A stretch of DNA of 23,457 nt from Pseudomonadota bacterium (GTDB lineage: Bacteria; BMS3Abin14), in assembly GCA_003229755.1 (NCBI GenBank), contig QIFJ01000078.1:1-23457 (forward strand), in the 5' to 3' direction. Shown in pieces: positions 1 to 7,710 of this stretch. The number at the start of each line of letters is the position of its first letter. Position 1 is the stretch's first letter. Both the position numbers and the translations under genes were made by a program. A model generated the notes under the pieces. The model did no database searches. It was not told the DNA's origin and was given only the letters and a program-made list of their open reading frames with translations.

Positions 1-32
1 CGGCTAAAAACGTACAAAGGATACTAAAAACA

Positions 33-701
33 ATGTTAAATCAACAGGTTCTACAGGCACTGGTTATTGGACTACCCCCATTTCTGCTGGCAGTGACTGT
101 CCATGAGGTTGCCCACGGATATATAGCTAAAACAAAAGGTGACTACACGGCGCAGATGCTGGGGCGTATCACACTGAATCCCCTTCGTCACATAGATCCT
201 GTGGGAACTGTCCTGTTTCCGCTGTTGCTGGCGCTTTCTGGAATCGGGATCATTTTCGGGTGGGCAAAACCGGTCCCTGTAAACTCCCGCAACTTCAGGA
301 ACCCGAGAAAAGATATGGTATACGTATCCCTGGCAGGGCCTGCGAGCAACCTTTTCCTGGCATTGGCCTTTGCTTTTATTTTCAAGATAATGCTCTGGTT
401 TCCGGGCGCAGCCGTCATCTGGGGTTCGCCCATCTTAAAACCGCTGGCAAGCATGATAGTGATCGGGATAAAAATATCAATATACCTGGGGGTCTTTAAT
501 CTTTTACCGATCCATCCGCTGGACGGCAGTCACATACTGGAGGGCCTGCTGCCACCTGATATGGCTCTCTCCTATTCCAGGCTTGCACCCTACGGTTGGA
601 TCATTCTGGTGGGGCTCCTGATGACCGGTCTTCTGGGACGCATTATTGGACCCCTGTACGCGATGATCTACATTGCCATCAGGACAATTTTCGCATTTTG
701 A
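33..701 (+). CDS. Site-2 protease family (M50) membrane metalloprotease
   Basis: A 222-residue integral membrane protein of the compact YwhC-like branch of the M50 (site-2 protease) family, which cleaves peptide bonds within the membrane. The zinc motif HEVAHGY is at residues 24-30 (His24, Glu25, His28), inside the first hydrophobic stretch. The second family motif, LPIHPLDG, lies near residues 158-165 and supplies the third metal ligand, Asp164. Several further hydrophobic segments are visible (around 60-75, 105-120, 140-158 and 188-215). The length is normal for the short form without PDZ or CBS domains. An AAAGGA sequence lies upstream of the ATG. It is followed 13 bp later by trpS, a pairing common in bacteria. 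The natural substrate cannot be inferred. The family call is secure; the exact role is not. Confidence 0.9.
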   Translation: MLNQQVLQALVIGLPPFLLAVTVHEVAHGYIAKTKGDYTAQMLGRITLNPLRHIDPVGTVLFPLLLALSGIGIIFGWAKPVPVNSRNFRNPRKDMVYVSLAGPASNLFLALAFAFIFKIMLWFPGAAVIWGSPILKPLASMIVIGIKISIYLGVFNLLPIHPLDGSHILEGLLPPDMALSYSRLAPYGWIILVGLLMTGLLGRIIGPLYAMIYIAIRTIFAF

Positions 702-714
702 CGGAGGTAACTGA

Positions 715-1713
715 ATGAAGCGTGTACTTTCCGGGATGCGGCCAACCGGGCCACTCCACATCGGGCACCTCCTTGGGGCTCTCGGCAACTGGATAGGGCT
801 GCAGGATCAGTACGAATGTTTCTATTTCGTCGCCGACTGGCACGCACTATCGACCATGTATGATGAACCTGAATCCATTGAGGAGTTCACCATAGAGATC
901 GTAATGGACTGGTTAAGCGTCGGGTTGGATCCGGAGCGATCTACACTCTTCCTGCAATCCGCCATTCTGGAACACGCAGAGCTTTTCGTACTTTTATCCA
1001 TGATTACCCCTCTTTCATGGCTGGAAAGGGTCCCGTCGTACAAGGAAGTGAGACAGCAAATGGCTCATAAAGAGCTGGGGACGTTAGGTTTCCTGGGCTA
1101 TCCGCTGCTCCAGACCGCGGATATCATTATCTACAGGGCCAATTTCGTTCCGGTAGGCATGGATCAGCTCCCTCATCTGGAACTTTCCCGGGAGGTGGTG
1201 AGACGGTTCAACTCGATGTACGGTTCGGAAGGTTCCGATCCTGTGTTCCCTGAACCGATGCACCTCCTCACTGAAGCCCCGAAGGTTCCCGGGACGGACG
1301 GACGCAAGATGAGCAAGAGCTACAATAACGCGATCTACCTGAAAGATCCGTCCGATGAGGTCTGGGAAAAGCTGCGGCCAATGGTCACGGATCCCGCAAG
1401 GATAAAGAGAACTGATCCGGGTGACCCCGATAAGTGCCCTGTATTCGAGCTGCATGTTTTCTTTACCCCTGAGGAGAGAAGAGAGGAAGCTGCTCGTGGA
1501 TGCAGGATCGCCGGGATCGGCTGCATAGATTGCAAAAAGATCCTCTTTGAGGAAATGGAAAAAACCCTTTCACCCATTAGAGAGAGGCGGAACAAACTTG
1601 CGAAACATCCAGACAAGGTCAGGCAGATACTTTCCGACGGCAATAAAAAAGCGCAAACTGAATCGGCAAGAACGATGAAGGACGTGAGAAGAGCGATCCG
1701 GTTGTATCAATGA
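715..1713 (+). CDS. trpS: Tryptophanyl-tRNA synthetase
   Basis: Class I aminoacyl-tRNA synthetase that charges tRNA-Trp in the cytoplasm. The 332-residue protein has the normal length for bacterial TrpRS. It starts with the typical SGMRPTGPLHIGHLLGAL region, in which HIGH (residues 15-18) binds ATP, and carries an intact KMSKS loop at residues 198-202. The intervening segment with VPVGMDQLPHLELSRE is characteristic of TrpRS and separates it from TyrRS. The ATG is preceded by GGAGG at a good distance. The gene is 13 bp downstream of the M50 protease, so co-transcription is likely. The C-terminus ends just before a repeat-rich gap. No anomaly is seen. Confidence 0.97.
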   Translation: MKRVLSGMRPTGPLHIGHLLGALGNWIGLQDQYECFYFVADWHALSTMYDEPESIEEFTIEIVMDWLSVGLDPERSTLFLQSAILEHAELFVLLSMITPLSWLERVPSYKEVRQQMAHKELGTLGFLGYPLLQTADIIIYRANFVPVGMDQLPHLELSREVVRRFNSMYGSEGSDPVFPEPMHLLTEAPKVPGTDGRKMSKSYNNAIYLKDPSDEVWEKLRPMVTDPARIKRTDPGDPDKCPVFELHVFFTPEERREEAARGCRIAGIGCIDCKKILFEEMEKTLSPIRERRNKLAKHPDKVRQILSDGNKKAQTESARTMKDVRRAIRLYQ

Positions 1714-1723
1714 TATTGAGCGC

Positions 1724-1744
1724 GACCAACGACCAACGTCCAAC
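1724..1744 (+). repeat. Heptamer-period repeat (GACCAAC type)
   Basis: Three consecutive 7-bp units (GACCAAC, GACCAAC, GTCCAAC) lie just after the trpS stop codon. A further GACCAAC follows the hairpin at 1746-1780. This is one member of the window-wide class of 7-bp-period intergenic repeats. Confidence 0.7.
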
Positions 1745-1745
1745 C

Positions 1746-1780
1746 GTTCGACAAGCTCACGGTCCTGAGCAGAGTCGAAG
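1746..1780. repeat. REP-like palindrome (TTCGAC...GTCGAA)
   Basis: Imperfect palindrome with TTCGAC at 1747-1752 and GTCGAA at 1774-1779, plus an inner GCTCA/TGAGC pair, giving a stable hairpin between trpS and scpA. From memory it resembles a repeat class of the form TTCGAC-AGGCTCA-n-TGAGC-GTCGAAGG that is scattered through intergenic regions of many bacteria. That family assignment is recollection; the dyad itself is directly visible. It could also act as a transcript-stabilising or terminating hairpin, but no U-tract follows it. Confidence 0.65.
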
Positions 1781-1810
1781 GATGACCAACGTGTTTTCAT
1801 ATTTGTTCAA

Positions 1811-1845
1811 CATTGGGCCTTGGGCATTGGACCTGGGACAACAAG
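1811..1845 (+). repeat. Heptamer-period repeat abutting the scpA start codon
   Basis: Five units of 7 bp (CATTGGG, CCTTGGG, CATTGGA, CCTGGGA, CAACAAG) run directly into the ATG at 1846. The reading frame stays open upstream through this repeat, but the extension is repeat DNA rather than ScpA-like protein. Confidence 0.65.
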
Positions 1846-2622
1846 ATGACTACTGATACAGATTACCCAAATACAGATGAAAGCACGCTATCACTATACA
1901 AGATAGAGGTCGAAAATTTTAGCGGTCCCCTCGATCTTCTGCTGCATCTGATAAAGAAGAACGAACTTGATATATATGACATTCAAATTGCGGAAATAAC
2001 CAGGCAGTATCTCGAATATCTGGATATCATGCGTGAATTCAACCTTGAAGTGGCCAGCGAATTCCTGGTGATGGCATCCACCCTTGTACACATAAAATCG
2101 CGAATGCTGCTTCCACTTGAGGAGGAGGAGGAAGAGGATGTGGAGGAGGACCCGCGTGAGGAGCTCATCCGCAGGCTCATTGAATATCAAAGATATAAAA
2201 CAGCTGCTCATGATCTGAACATGCGTCCTCAGTTGGGAAAGGAGATCTTCATCCGGCCCGAACCGGAAGATACGGATCATCCAGCCGACCAATTTATAGA
2301 GGCCTCGCTGTTTCAGCTGATGGATGCTTTTTCCAGGGTTCTTTCAGAATCAGAAAAGAGAAGGCCCCATGAGATATACAGGGACACCTTCTCCATGGAA
2401 GAGGGCATTGAACATGTCCGGTCGGCTTTCGAGAGCAAAAAGAGCATGAAATTTGTTGAGCTATTTTCAGGTTCGGAAAGCAGGAGGAAGATCGTAACGA
2501 TATTTCTGGCGATCCTTGAGTTAATGAAGAGAGGACAGCTGATGGCCGTTCAACAGGACCATGACGGCCCTCTTCGGCTTATAGTTGATGACTTCGAAGA
2601 AAACATCAACGTGCCCATTTAA
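1846..2622 (+). CDS. scpA: Segregation and condensation protein A (kleisin)
   Basis: Kleisin subunit that bridges the SMC heads and, with ScpB, forms the bacterial condensin acting in chromosome segregation. The 258-residue product has the family N-terminus YKIEVENFSGPLDLLLHLI at about residues 18-36, where it contacts the SMC neck. It then has the ELDIYDIQIAEITRQYLEYL segment, an acidic linker of consecutive Glu residues (about 91-106), and a C-terminal region consistent with the winged helix that binds the SMC cap. I placed the start at the ATG at 1846 because the longer open frame from 1813 is encoded by heptamer repeats and is not conserved-looking. No strong ribosome binding site is visible for either start. 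scpB follows after 287 bp, interrupted by a palindromic repeat element. Confidence 0.92.
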   Translation: MTTDTDYPNTDESTLSLYKIEVENFSGPLDLLLHLIKKNELDIYDIQIAEITRQYLEYLDIMREFNLEVASEFLVMASTLVHIKSRMLLPLEEEEEEDVEEDPREELIRRLIEYQRYKTAAHDLNMRPQLGKEIFIRPEPEDTDHPADQFIEASLFQLMDAFSRVLSESEKRRPHEIYRDTFSMEEGIEHVRSAFESKKSMKFVELFSGSESRRKIVTIFLAILELMKRGQLMAVQQDHDGPLRLIVDDFEENINVPI

Positions 2623-2668
2623 GGGCGCCCAGATCGAAGACTTGCATGGCAAGTTATAAATTAAGGAT

Positions 2669-2870
2669 CATCTCCCAATTAGTTGGTGATTAATACATAA
2701 TAACCGGGTTCCGTCAAAAGCCCTTTCGCCTTCGCAACCCCCTTTTAGCTTCGCTTCAGGGTCTTTTAACGGAACCCTGGATGAATATATATTCAGGCCA
2801 GGGTTTTGGTGAATCACGAAGCGGAGCTAGCCCCACGCGCAGGCGAGTGATTACACCCAGAAACCAGGCC
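2669..2870. repeat. Composite palindromic element, copy A
   Basis: A tandem of three dyads between scpA and scpB. After an outer end sequence (2669-2690) comes hairpin 1 (2707-2776), with arms GGTTCCGT/ACGGAACC and a 32-nt loop at 2726-2757. Next is the perfect 14-bp palindrome TGAATATATATTCA (2782-2795), then hairpin 2 (2796-2870), with arms GGCC...GAATCAC/GTGATT...GGCC and a 29-nt loop at 2818-2846. Copy E (23141-23389) is the same composite in reverse orientation. The right outer end is degenerate here and may persist as the sequence around 2884-2901, which overlaps the scpB ribosome binding site. It resembles a non-autonomous mobile element (MITE/ERIC/BIME class); no transposase is in the window. 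Confidence 0.85.
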
Positions 2871-2909
2871 ATATGAATTGAGATCTCACCACATTGAGGA
2901 GCGATAACC

Positions 2910-3449
2910 ATGAGCAACCGCGGGAAGGCCCTGATCGAAGCTCTTCTTTTTGCCTCCCCAAGGCCCATTGGAGTTGATGTCATCCGGGAGGTAACCGGCA
3001 TGGAGCCTGGTGATATAGGAGATATAATACAGTCTTTGTCGGAAGAATATGATTCCGAAAACAGGGGGTTTTCCCTGTTGGAAGTTGCTGGCGGGTATCA
3101 GCTGAGGACAAGGCCGGATTTTGCGGATGAAGTGGGGATGCTTTTCCTTGCCCGGGCCAGGAGACGTTTCTCGAGGTCCAGCCTCGAAACCCTCTCTATT
3201 ATAGCCTACAGGCAGCCCGTATTGCGATCTGAGATAGAGGAGATCAGGGGTGTTGACAGCGGCGGAGTCCTGAAGACACTCCTCAGCCACAGGATGATCA
3301 GGATCCTTGGCAGAAAGGAGGCGCCGGGGCGACCGATCCTCTACGGAACCACGAGTGAATTCCTGGAATATTTCAGCCTGAGGGACCTTGAATCCCTGCC
3401 GACACTCCAGGAAGTCGCAGAGCTGGACACAGATATTGAGATCGAATAA
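2910..3449 (+). CDS. scpB: Segregation and condensation protein B
   Basis: Partner of ScpA in the SMC-ScpAB complex; it binds the kleisin linker as a dimer. The 179-residue product has two winged-helix regions. The first begins ALIEALLFASPRPI (residues 8-21). The second contains the signature LETLSIIAYRQPVLRSEIEEIRGV at about residues 92-115, followed by GRPILYGTT. Its length is typical of the shorter ScpB forms. The ATG at 2910 has GAGGAG at 2896-2901, 8 bp upstream, which sets the start. It is separated from scpA by repeat copy A. Its 3' end overlaps the next gene (pseudouridine synthase) by 14 bp if that gene starts at the TTG chosen here, so those two are probably translationally coupled. 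Confidence 0.93.
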   Translation: MSNRGKALIEALLFASPRPIGVDVIREVTGMEPGDIGDIIQSLSEEYDSENRGFSLLEVAGGYQLRTRPDFADEVGMLFLARARRRFSRSSLETLSIIAYRQPVLRSEIEEIRGVDSGGVLKTLLSHRMIRILGRKEAPGRPILYGTTSEFLEYFSLRDLESLPTLQEVAELDTDIEIE

Positions 3450-4167
3450 AACAAGACTTCATAAAGCGATAGCCGATGCGGGTGAAGCCTCACGGCGAGG
3501 CGCGGAAAAGTTGATTGCCGCGGGAAGGGTGAAAGTCAACAACGCTCCTGTGACAAAGATGGGGGTCCTCGTTGATCCGAAGATCGACATCATATCTATC
3601 GACGGCATACCGATATCATCTCCGGCTCAAAAGAGAGCCTACCTGCTGTACAAACCGGCTAATATCATCTGTTCGGCGAAGGATCCTGAAAAGCGCCGAA
3701 CGGTGTTTGAGCTGATACCTGCTGAGATTGCGGCGGGCCTGCACACCGCGGGGCGCCTGGATTACGATGCCGAGGGTCTGATAATCCTCACTAACGATGG
3801 GGATCTGACGCACCATCTTACGCACCCCGGCGGTCATGTATCGAAAGTCTATCTGGTCAGGATGAAAAAGAAACTGGAAAAAAGTGAGCTCAGTAAATTT
3901 CGAAGCGGTGTCGACATCGATGGAGTCCAGACTTTACCAGCTGAGATCTCGGAAGTGCAGACGGACAACAGGAAGGAGCACTGGTACAGGATCGTTCTCA
4001 GGGAAGGGAGAAAGAACCAGCTCAAGAGGATGGCACAGAGTCTGGGTAATGAAGCAAGGAAGATCATAAGGGTGCAGATCGGGCCTATCAAGATGATGGA
4101 GCGCATGAAGCCGGCCAGTTTCCGCCGCCTGAAAAAATTTGAGATCGATACGCTTAAAAGAACGTAA
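3436..4167 (+). CDS. rluB: RluB/RsuA-type 23S rRNA pseudouridine synthase
   Basis: Converts a specific uridine in rRNA to pseudouridine in the cytoplasm. The product has an N-terminal S4 RNA-binding domain (LHKAIADAGEASRRGAEKLIAAGRV, about residues 8-32), then the RsuA/RluB catalytic domain. The motif GRLDYDAEGLIILTNDGDL contains the catalytic Asp, which lies in GRLDYDAEGL. The C-terminal REGRKNQLKRMAQSLG matches the family REGRNRQVRRM motif. The start is uncertain: the frame is open back to 3388 within scpB, but family N-termini begin close to the S4 domain, and the TTG at 3436 fits best (243 residues, 14-bp overlap with scpB). The scpA-scpB-rluB order is common in bacteria and supports the assignment. 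RluB versus another RsuA-family member is inferred from this context. Confidence 0.88.
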   Translation: MRSNKTRLHKAIADAGEASRRGAEKLIAAGRVKVNNAPVTKMGVLVDPKIDIISIDGIPISSPAQKRAYLLYKPANIICSAKDPEKRRTVFELIPAEIAAGLHTAGRLDYDAEGLIILTNDGDLTHHLTHPGGHVSKVYLVRMKKKLEKSELSKFRSGVDIDGVQTLPAEISEVQTDNRKEHWYRIVLREGRKNQLKRMAQSLGNEARKIIRVQIGPIKMMERMKPASFRRLKKFEIDTLKRT

Positions 4168-4433
4168 AGTGGAAACAGGCTATGGGCTATAGGCGGCAGG
4201 CTATAGGCTTAAAAGCAAAACCATCAACTAACAACTTTAATATCTAATGCTCTAATGGCCTATTGTGCTGCCAATACTGCTAAAGTCCCTGCGATACAAA
4301 CTTTTTCAATTGACTTTAAAACACCATTTGATAAACTCTGTCGATGTTTTGTGACATTTCTCCGGGGGGGAAAGCTTTAAAGCCATTATCTTACCATTAG
4401 ATCTTAATTTTTCAGGGTAAAGGAGGTTCCAAT
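4168..4433. other. Intergenic region upstream of the hydrogenase operon
   Basis: A 266-bp non-coding gap. It starts with heptamer repeats (4178-4208) and an A/T-rich CTAATG-containing stretch around 4225-4260. A TTGACT hexamer at 4310-4315 is followed by GATAAA at about 4330 with a short 14-bp spacer, a poor sigma-70 match. The region must hold the promoter of the hydrogenase operon if that operon is transcribed on its own, but I cannot assign it with confidence. Confidence 0.4.
4178..4208 (+). repeat. Heptamer-period repeat (GGCTATA type)
   Basis: Four 7-bp units (GGCTATG, GGCTATA, GGCGGCA, GGCTATA) just downstream of the pseudouridine synthase gene. The same unit family recurs at 15625-15656, 11 kb away. 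Confidence 0.7.
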
Positions 4434-5495
4434 TTGCTGAGGTCATTCCGAAACATTAATCGGCGCGATTTTCTGAAGTTCTGCGCCGGGACAGCCACTA
4501 TCCTGGGCCTTTCCGAGGCAGCGGTTCCCAGAATAGCCAGGGCGGTTGGCGACGCGGCCAAGAAACCCCCGGTTATCTGGCTGGAAGGTCAGGACTGTGC
4601 CGGATGCACGATTTCTTTTATTAACACCTCAAACCCGGGAACGGCGGAGATCGTCCTCGACACCATTTCATTAAGGTACCATGAGACACTTATGGCTGCT
4701 TCGGGTTATGTAGCCGAAAAGGCTCTCCACGATACCATCGCGGAGGGGGGGTACGTCCTCATAGTCGAGGGATCGATACCCAAAGCCGATGAGCGGTTCG
4801 TCCAGATAGCTGATGTACCTTTCGTTAAAACTTTGAACAAGGCCGCGGCCAACGCCGCTGTTGTTATCGCTATCGGTGCTTGTGCGACCTACGGCGGTAT
4901 TCCAAGGGGCACTCCCAGCAACGGGCAGGGTGTCGGCTGGGCTATGGAGAACGGACTTGTACCCAAAAAACCTCTGATCAACCTGAGCACCTGCCCGGTT
5001 CATCCTGAACACCTGGTGGGCACAATAGTCTACTATCTCCTCTTTGCCAAGGCGCCTCCAATGGACAGCGTGGCAAGGCCGTTGATGTTCTTCGACAAGC
5101 TCATCCACGACAACTGCGAGCGCCGTGGACGTTTCGACAACGGCGAGTTCCTCGAGGACTGGAACAGCTTCGAAGAGCGGAACTCATGTCTGTTCCTGAA
5201 AGGCTGCAAAGGTCCCTGGACGTACGCAGATTGTCCCACGAGAAGGTGGAACGACGGGCTCAACTGGTGCATCGGCTGCGGTGCCGGGTGCCAGGGATGC
5301 TCCCAACCCGAGTTCTACACCGGCATGTCCCCGCTTTACGCCAAGACCAAGGATATCGCCGGTATGAGGATAGAGACTATTGGTGCGCTGCTCGCCGGCG
5401 CCACGGCTGTGGGCCTGGCAGGTCACTTCATCGGCCAGGCAGCTACGGGACGCCTTGGAAAGGGCGGACCGCCTGAGGAAGGGGGTGAGAGCTGA
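4434..5495 (+). CDS. hyaA: [NiFe] uptake hydrogenase small subunit, Tat-exported
   Basis: Iron-sulfur electron-transfer subunit of a group 1 membrane-bound uptake hydrogenase. The N-terminus has the twin-arginine motif NRRDFLK (Arg10-Arg11) and a plausible cleavage site after ARA near residue 37, so the folded dimer is exported by Tat. The proximal cluster motif is CAGCTISF (Cys55, Cys58), followed by GACATYGG and CPVHPE. The C-terminal cluster region is CPTRRWNDGLNWCIGCGAGCQGC. The proximal site lacks the extra cysteines of oxygen-tolerant enzymes. Cys replaces the Pro of the Desulfovibrio gigas-type medial site (NWP), and one additional Cys follows. A hydrophobic stretch near residues 310-330 can anchor the subunit. 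The start is a TTG 7-8 bp after AAAGGAGG. The stop overlaps the large-subunit ATG (TGATG). Confidence 0.95.
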   Translation: MLRSFRNINRRDFLKFCAGTATILGLSEAAVPRIARAVGDAAKKPPVIWLEGQDCAGCTISFINTSNPGTAEIVLDTISLRYHETLMAASGYVAEKALHDTIAEGGYVLIVEGSIPKADERFVQIADVPFVKTLNKAAANAAVVIAIGACATYGGIPRGTPSNGQGVGWAMENGLVPKKPLINLSTCPVHPEHLVGTIVYYLLFAKAPPMDSVARPLMFFDKLIHDNCERRGRFDNGEFLEDWNSFEERNSCLFLKGCKGPWTYADCPTRRWNDGLNWCIGCGAGCQGCSQPEFYTGMSPLYAKTKDIAGMRIETIGALLAGATAVGLAGHFIGQAATGRLGKGGPPEEGGES

Positions 5496-7051
5496 TGGGT
5501 AAGCGTATTACAGTTGATCCGATAACCCGAATAGAAGGTCACCTCAAGATCGAGGTTGAGCTCGAGAACGGTAAGGTAAAGGACGCCTGGAGCAGCGGTA
5601 CGATGGCCCGTGGTTTCGAGGCTCTCCTCACAGGAAAGGATCCAAGGGACGCCAGTTGGGTGACCAGTCGTTTCTGCGGAGTATGTTTCTCAGTTCACAC
5701 CATGGCTTCAGCAGCAGCGCTTGATGAAGCATTCGGCGCCCAGGTACCGGAGGGAGGACGCATCCTCAGAAATCTGATCATGGCGTCTGAGTATCTCTAC
5801 GACCACATCATCCATTTCTATCACCTGACTGCCCTTGATTACCTCGACATCATGGCCATAGCAAACTACAAGGGTAAAGATCCTGAGCTGCTTGCGGTCA
5901 AGGACAAGATCGTTGGTCTGGTTAAGAGAGGTGACACCTATCCACTGACCCCAAGGTACGAGCCTGATGACTTCTCGGTTGCTGATCCGGACATCGTTAT
6001 AATGGCTGTAAAACACTATCTTGACGCCCTGAAGGTTCAGGTAACAGCCAAGAACATGGGCGCCATTCTGGGCGGACGAGCCCCCCACTTCCAGAGCATT
6101 GTTGTGGGCGGAGTCACGCAGGTTCCTTCAGCAGAGCAGCTGGGCCGTTTCAAATCAATGCTTGCTGAGGTAACGGCCTTCATCAAGGATGTCTATATGA
6201 AAGACGTCCTTCTCTTCGGTACAGGCCCCCTGTTCCCACTGGCGAAGCTTGGAATAGGCGGCGGGCATCTGAATTACCTGTGTTACGGTTCCTTCCCGGA
6301 GGATGCTTCCGGAAAGAACCTCTTTTTCAAACCCGGTGTCATCAAGAACGGAAATATCCCGAAACCGGAGAAGTTTGACCAGCAGAAGGTCACCGAGTCG
6401 GTCAAACACGCCTGGTACAGGGATAAAGATCCTGTGCACCCATACGATGGCGAGCAGGTCTTCGACCTGGATAAATCAGACGCCTACAGCTTTGTAAAGG
6501 CGCCGCGTTATGACGGTATGCCCATGGAGGTGGGTCCACTGGCACGAATGTTCGTCATGCAGGAGCCTAACCTGATGGGCCTGGTAAAGAAGGGCGTCAA
6601 GCCTGGAGCGGTCGCGCGCCACGCAGCCAGGATGCTGGAGACAGTTTTGCTGGCTGACCAGATGCAGGTATGGCTGGCTCAACTCATCGATCTAATGGGC
6701 AAGCCGGGCTTCCGTGTCCATGATACGGATAACTATGAGCCGCCCAGCTCTGGTCAGGGTTCAGGTTACTATGAAGCTCCGCGAGGTGCTCTTGGACACT
6801 GGATCAAGATCAAGGACAAGAAGATCGAGAACTACCAGGCGGTGGTTCCCTCTACGTGGAATGCTTCACCCAGGGACGAGAAGGGTCAGAGGGGCCAGTA
6901 TGAGGAGTCACTGATCGGAACACCGGTTCCGGATCCCGAGAATCCTATCAACATAGTGAGAGTTATCAGATCTTTCGATCCGTGTCTCGCCTGCGCAGTT
7001 CACATCATCCACCCCGGAACCAACGAGATCCTGAAGTTCAGGATCGAGTAG
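5495..7051 (+). CDS. hyaB: [NiFe] uptake hydrogenase large subunit
   Basis: Catalytic subunit that oxidises H2 at the NiFe(CN)2CO centre. The 518-residue protein has both metal-binding motifs intact: RFCGVC at residues 59-64 (Cys61, Cys64), and DPCLACAVH near the C-terminus (Cys497, Cys500). The last 15 residues after His503 (IIHPGTNEILKFRIE) are the peptide that the endopeptidase encoded at 7711 removes after nickel insertion. All four ligands are Cys, so it is not a selenium enzyme. The N-terminus shows the family signature ITVDPITRIEGHLKIEVE. It overlaps the small subunit by one base and is followed 14 bp later by cytochrome b. It should be co-exported with the small subunit, as it has no signal peptide of its own. 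Confidence 0.97.
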   Translation: MGKRITVDPITRIEGHLKIEVELENGKVKDAWSSGTMARGFEALLTGKDPRDASWVTSRFCGVCFSVHTMASAAALDEAFGAQVPEGGRILRNLIMASEYLYDHIIHFYHLTALDYLDIMAIANYKGKDPELLAVKDKIVGLVKRGDTYPLTPRYEPDDFSVADPDIVIMAVKHYLDALKVQVTAKNMGAILGGRAPHFQSIVVGGVTQVPSAEQLGRFKSMLAEVTAFIKDVYMKDVLLFGTGPLFPLAKLGIGGGHLNYLCYGSFPEDASGKNLFFKPGVIKNGNIPKPEKFDQQKVTESVKHAWYRDKDPVHPYDGEQVFDLDKSDAYSFVKAPRYDGMPMEVGPLARMFVMQEPNLMGLVKKGVKPGAVARHAARMLETVLLADQMQVWLAQLIDLMGKPGFRVHDTDNYEPPSSGQGSGYYEAPRGALGHWIKIKDKKIENYQAVVPSTWNASPRDEKGQRGQYEESLIGTPVPDPENPINIVRVIRSFDPCLACAVHIIHPGTNEILKFRIE

Positions 7052-7065
7052 AAAGGGGTGAACTG

Positions 7066-7677
7066 ATGGCGTACACGAAAGAGCATCATCCGGTTCCTGC
7101 CAGGCTCATGCACTCAATTCACATCCTGGCCATGATCGCCCTGGCTGTGACAGGGTTCTTCATTTACAAGCCGAATTTTCCGCTCTTCGGCATGAGCATG
7201 GCTACCGCGCGGACAATTCATTTCTGGGCCATGTTTATTGTGCTGCTGAACCTGGTAGTGCGGGTCTACTGGGCATTTTTCGGCACTAACGGCGACATCA
7301 AGGAGTTTCTCCCTCAGAAGGAGAACAAGGGAACACTCTTCCCGCTGCTTTCATACTACACATTCACGAGGAAGACTCTGCCGATGACGGCCAAGTACAA
7401 TACATTGCAGAAGTCCACCTATTCCTTCTGGTTATTCCTGCTGATCTTTCAGGGACTTACCGGATTTGCCATGTACTGGAAAACCAATCCACTCTTTGCG
7501 CCTGTGATCGGAGCTGCGGGCGGATTGCTCAATGTTTACGTCATCCACTACCTCACGATGTGGGTGTTCATTGTAACAACAATGGTTCACGTCTACCTTG
7601 TGCTCTTTGAGGATTTCAAAGCCTTCAAGCTGATGATCCTTGGCATGGAATCAGAGGGGGCCCACCACCACCATTAA
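7066..7677 (+). CDS. cybH: Ni/Fe-hydrogenase b-type cytochrome subunit
   Basis: Di-heme membrane cytochrome b of the HyaC/HupZ family that anchors the hydrogenase and passes electrons to the quinone pool. The 203-residue product has about four hydrophobic segments (near 16-33, 50-72, 118-138 and 153-180). Candidate heme-ligand histidines are His16 (LMHSIH), His52 (TIHFWAMF), His161 and His175 (VIHYLTMW, MVHVYLVLFEDF). I chose the ATG at 7066, with AAAGGGGTG just upstream. The longer open frame from 6982 overlaps the large-subunit gene and adds no family sequence. The protein ends in four consecutive histidines. Its position directly after the large subunit is canonical. Confidence 0.93.
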   Translation: MAYTKEHHPVPARLMHSIHILAMIALAVTGFFIYKPNFPLFGMSMATARTIHFWAMFIVLLNLVVRVYWAFFGTNGDIKEFLPQKENKGTLFPLLSYYTFTRKTLPMTAKYNTLQKSTYSFWLFLLIFQGLTGFAMYWKTNPLFAPVIGAAGGLLNVYVIHYLTMWVFIVTTMVHVYLVLFEDFKAFKLMILGMESEGAHHHH

Positions 7678-7710
7678 CGTTCAGCTGGATCAAGGTGGTG
7701 TGAAAAGGAG

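Noticed and set aside
2111..2160. Internal Shine-Dalgarno-like cluster (GAGGAGGAGG) in scpA as a secondary start
   Set aside because: It encodes the acidic Glu linker expected in ScpA; no start codon with a downstream conserved frame follows.
2640..2654. Terminator after scpA (ACTTGC ATG GCAAGT hairpin)
   Set aside because: The 6-bp stem is perfect but it is not followed by a T-run, and it sits inside an operon-like arrangement.
4310..4338. Sigma-70 promoter for the hydrogenase operon (TTGACT with GATAAA)
   Set aside because: The spacer is only 14 bp and the -10 match is weak. A nearby TGG...GC pair for sigma-54 (around 4257-4272) has the wrong spacing.
5495..7051. Selenium-type ([NiFeSe]) hydrogenase
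   Set aside because: The C-terminal motif is DPCLACAVH with sense cysteine codons and no in-frame TGA.
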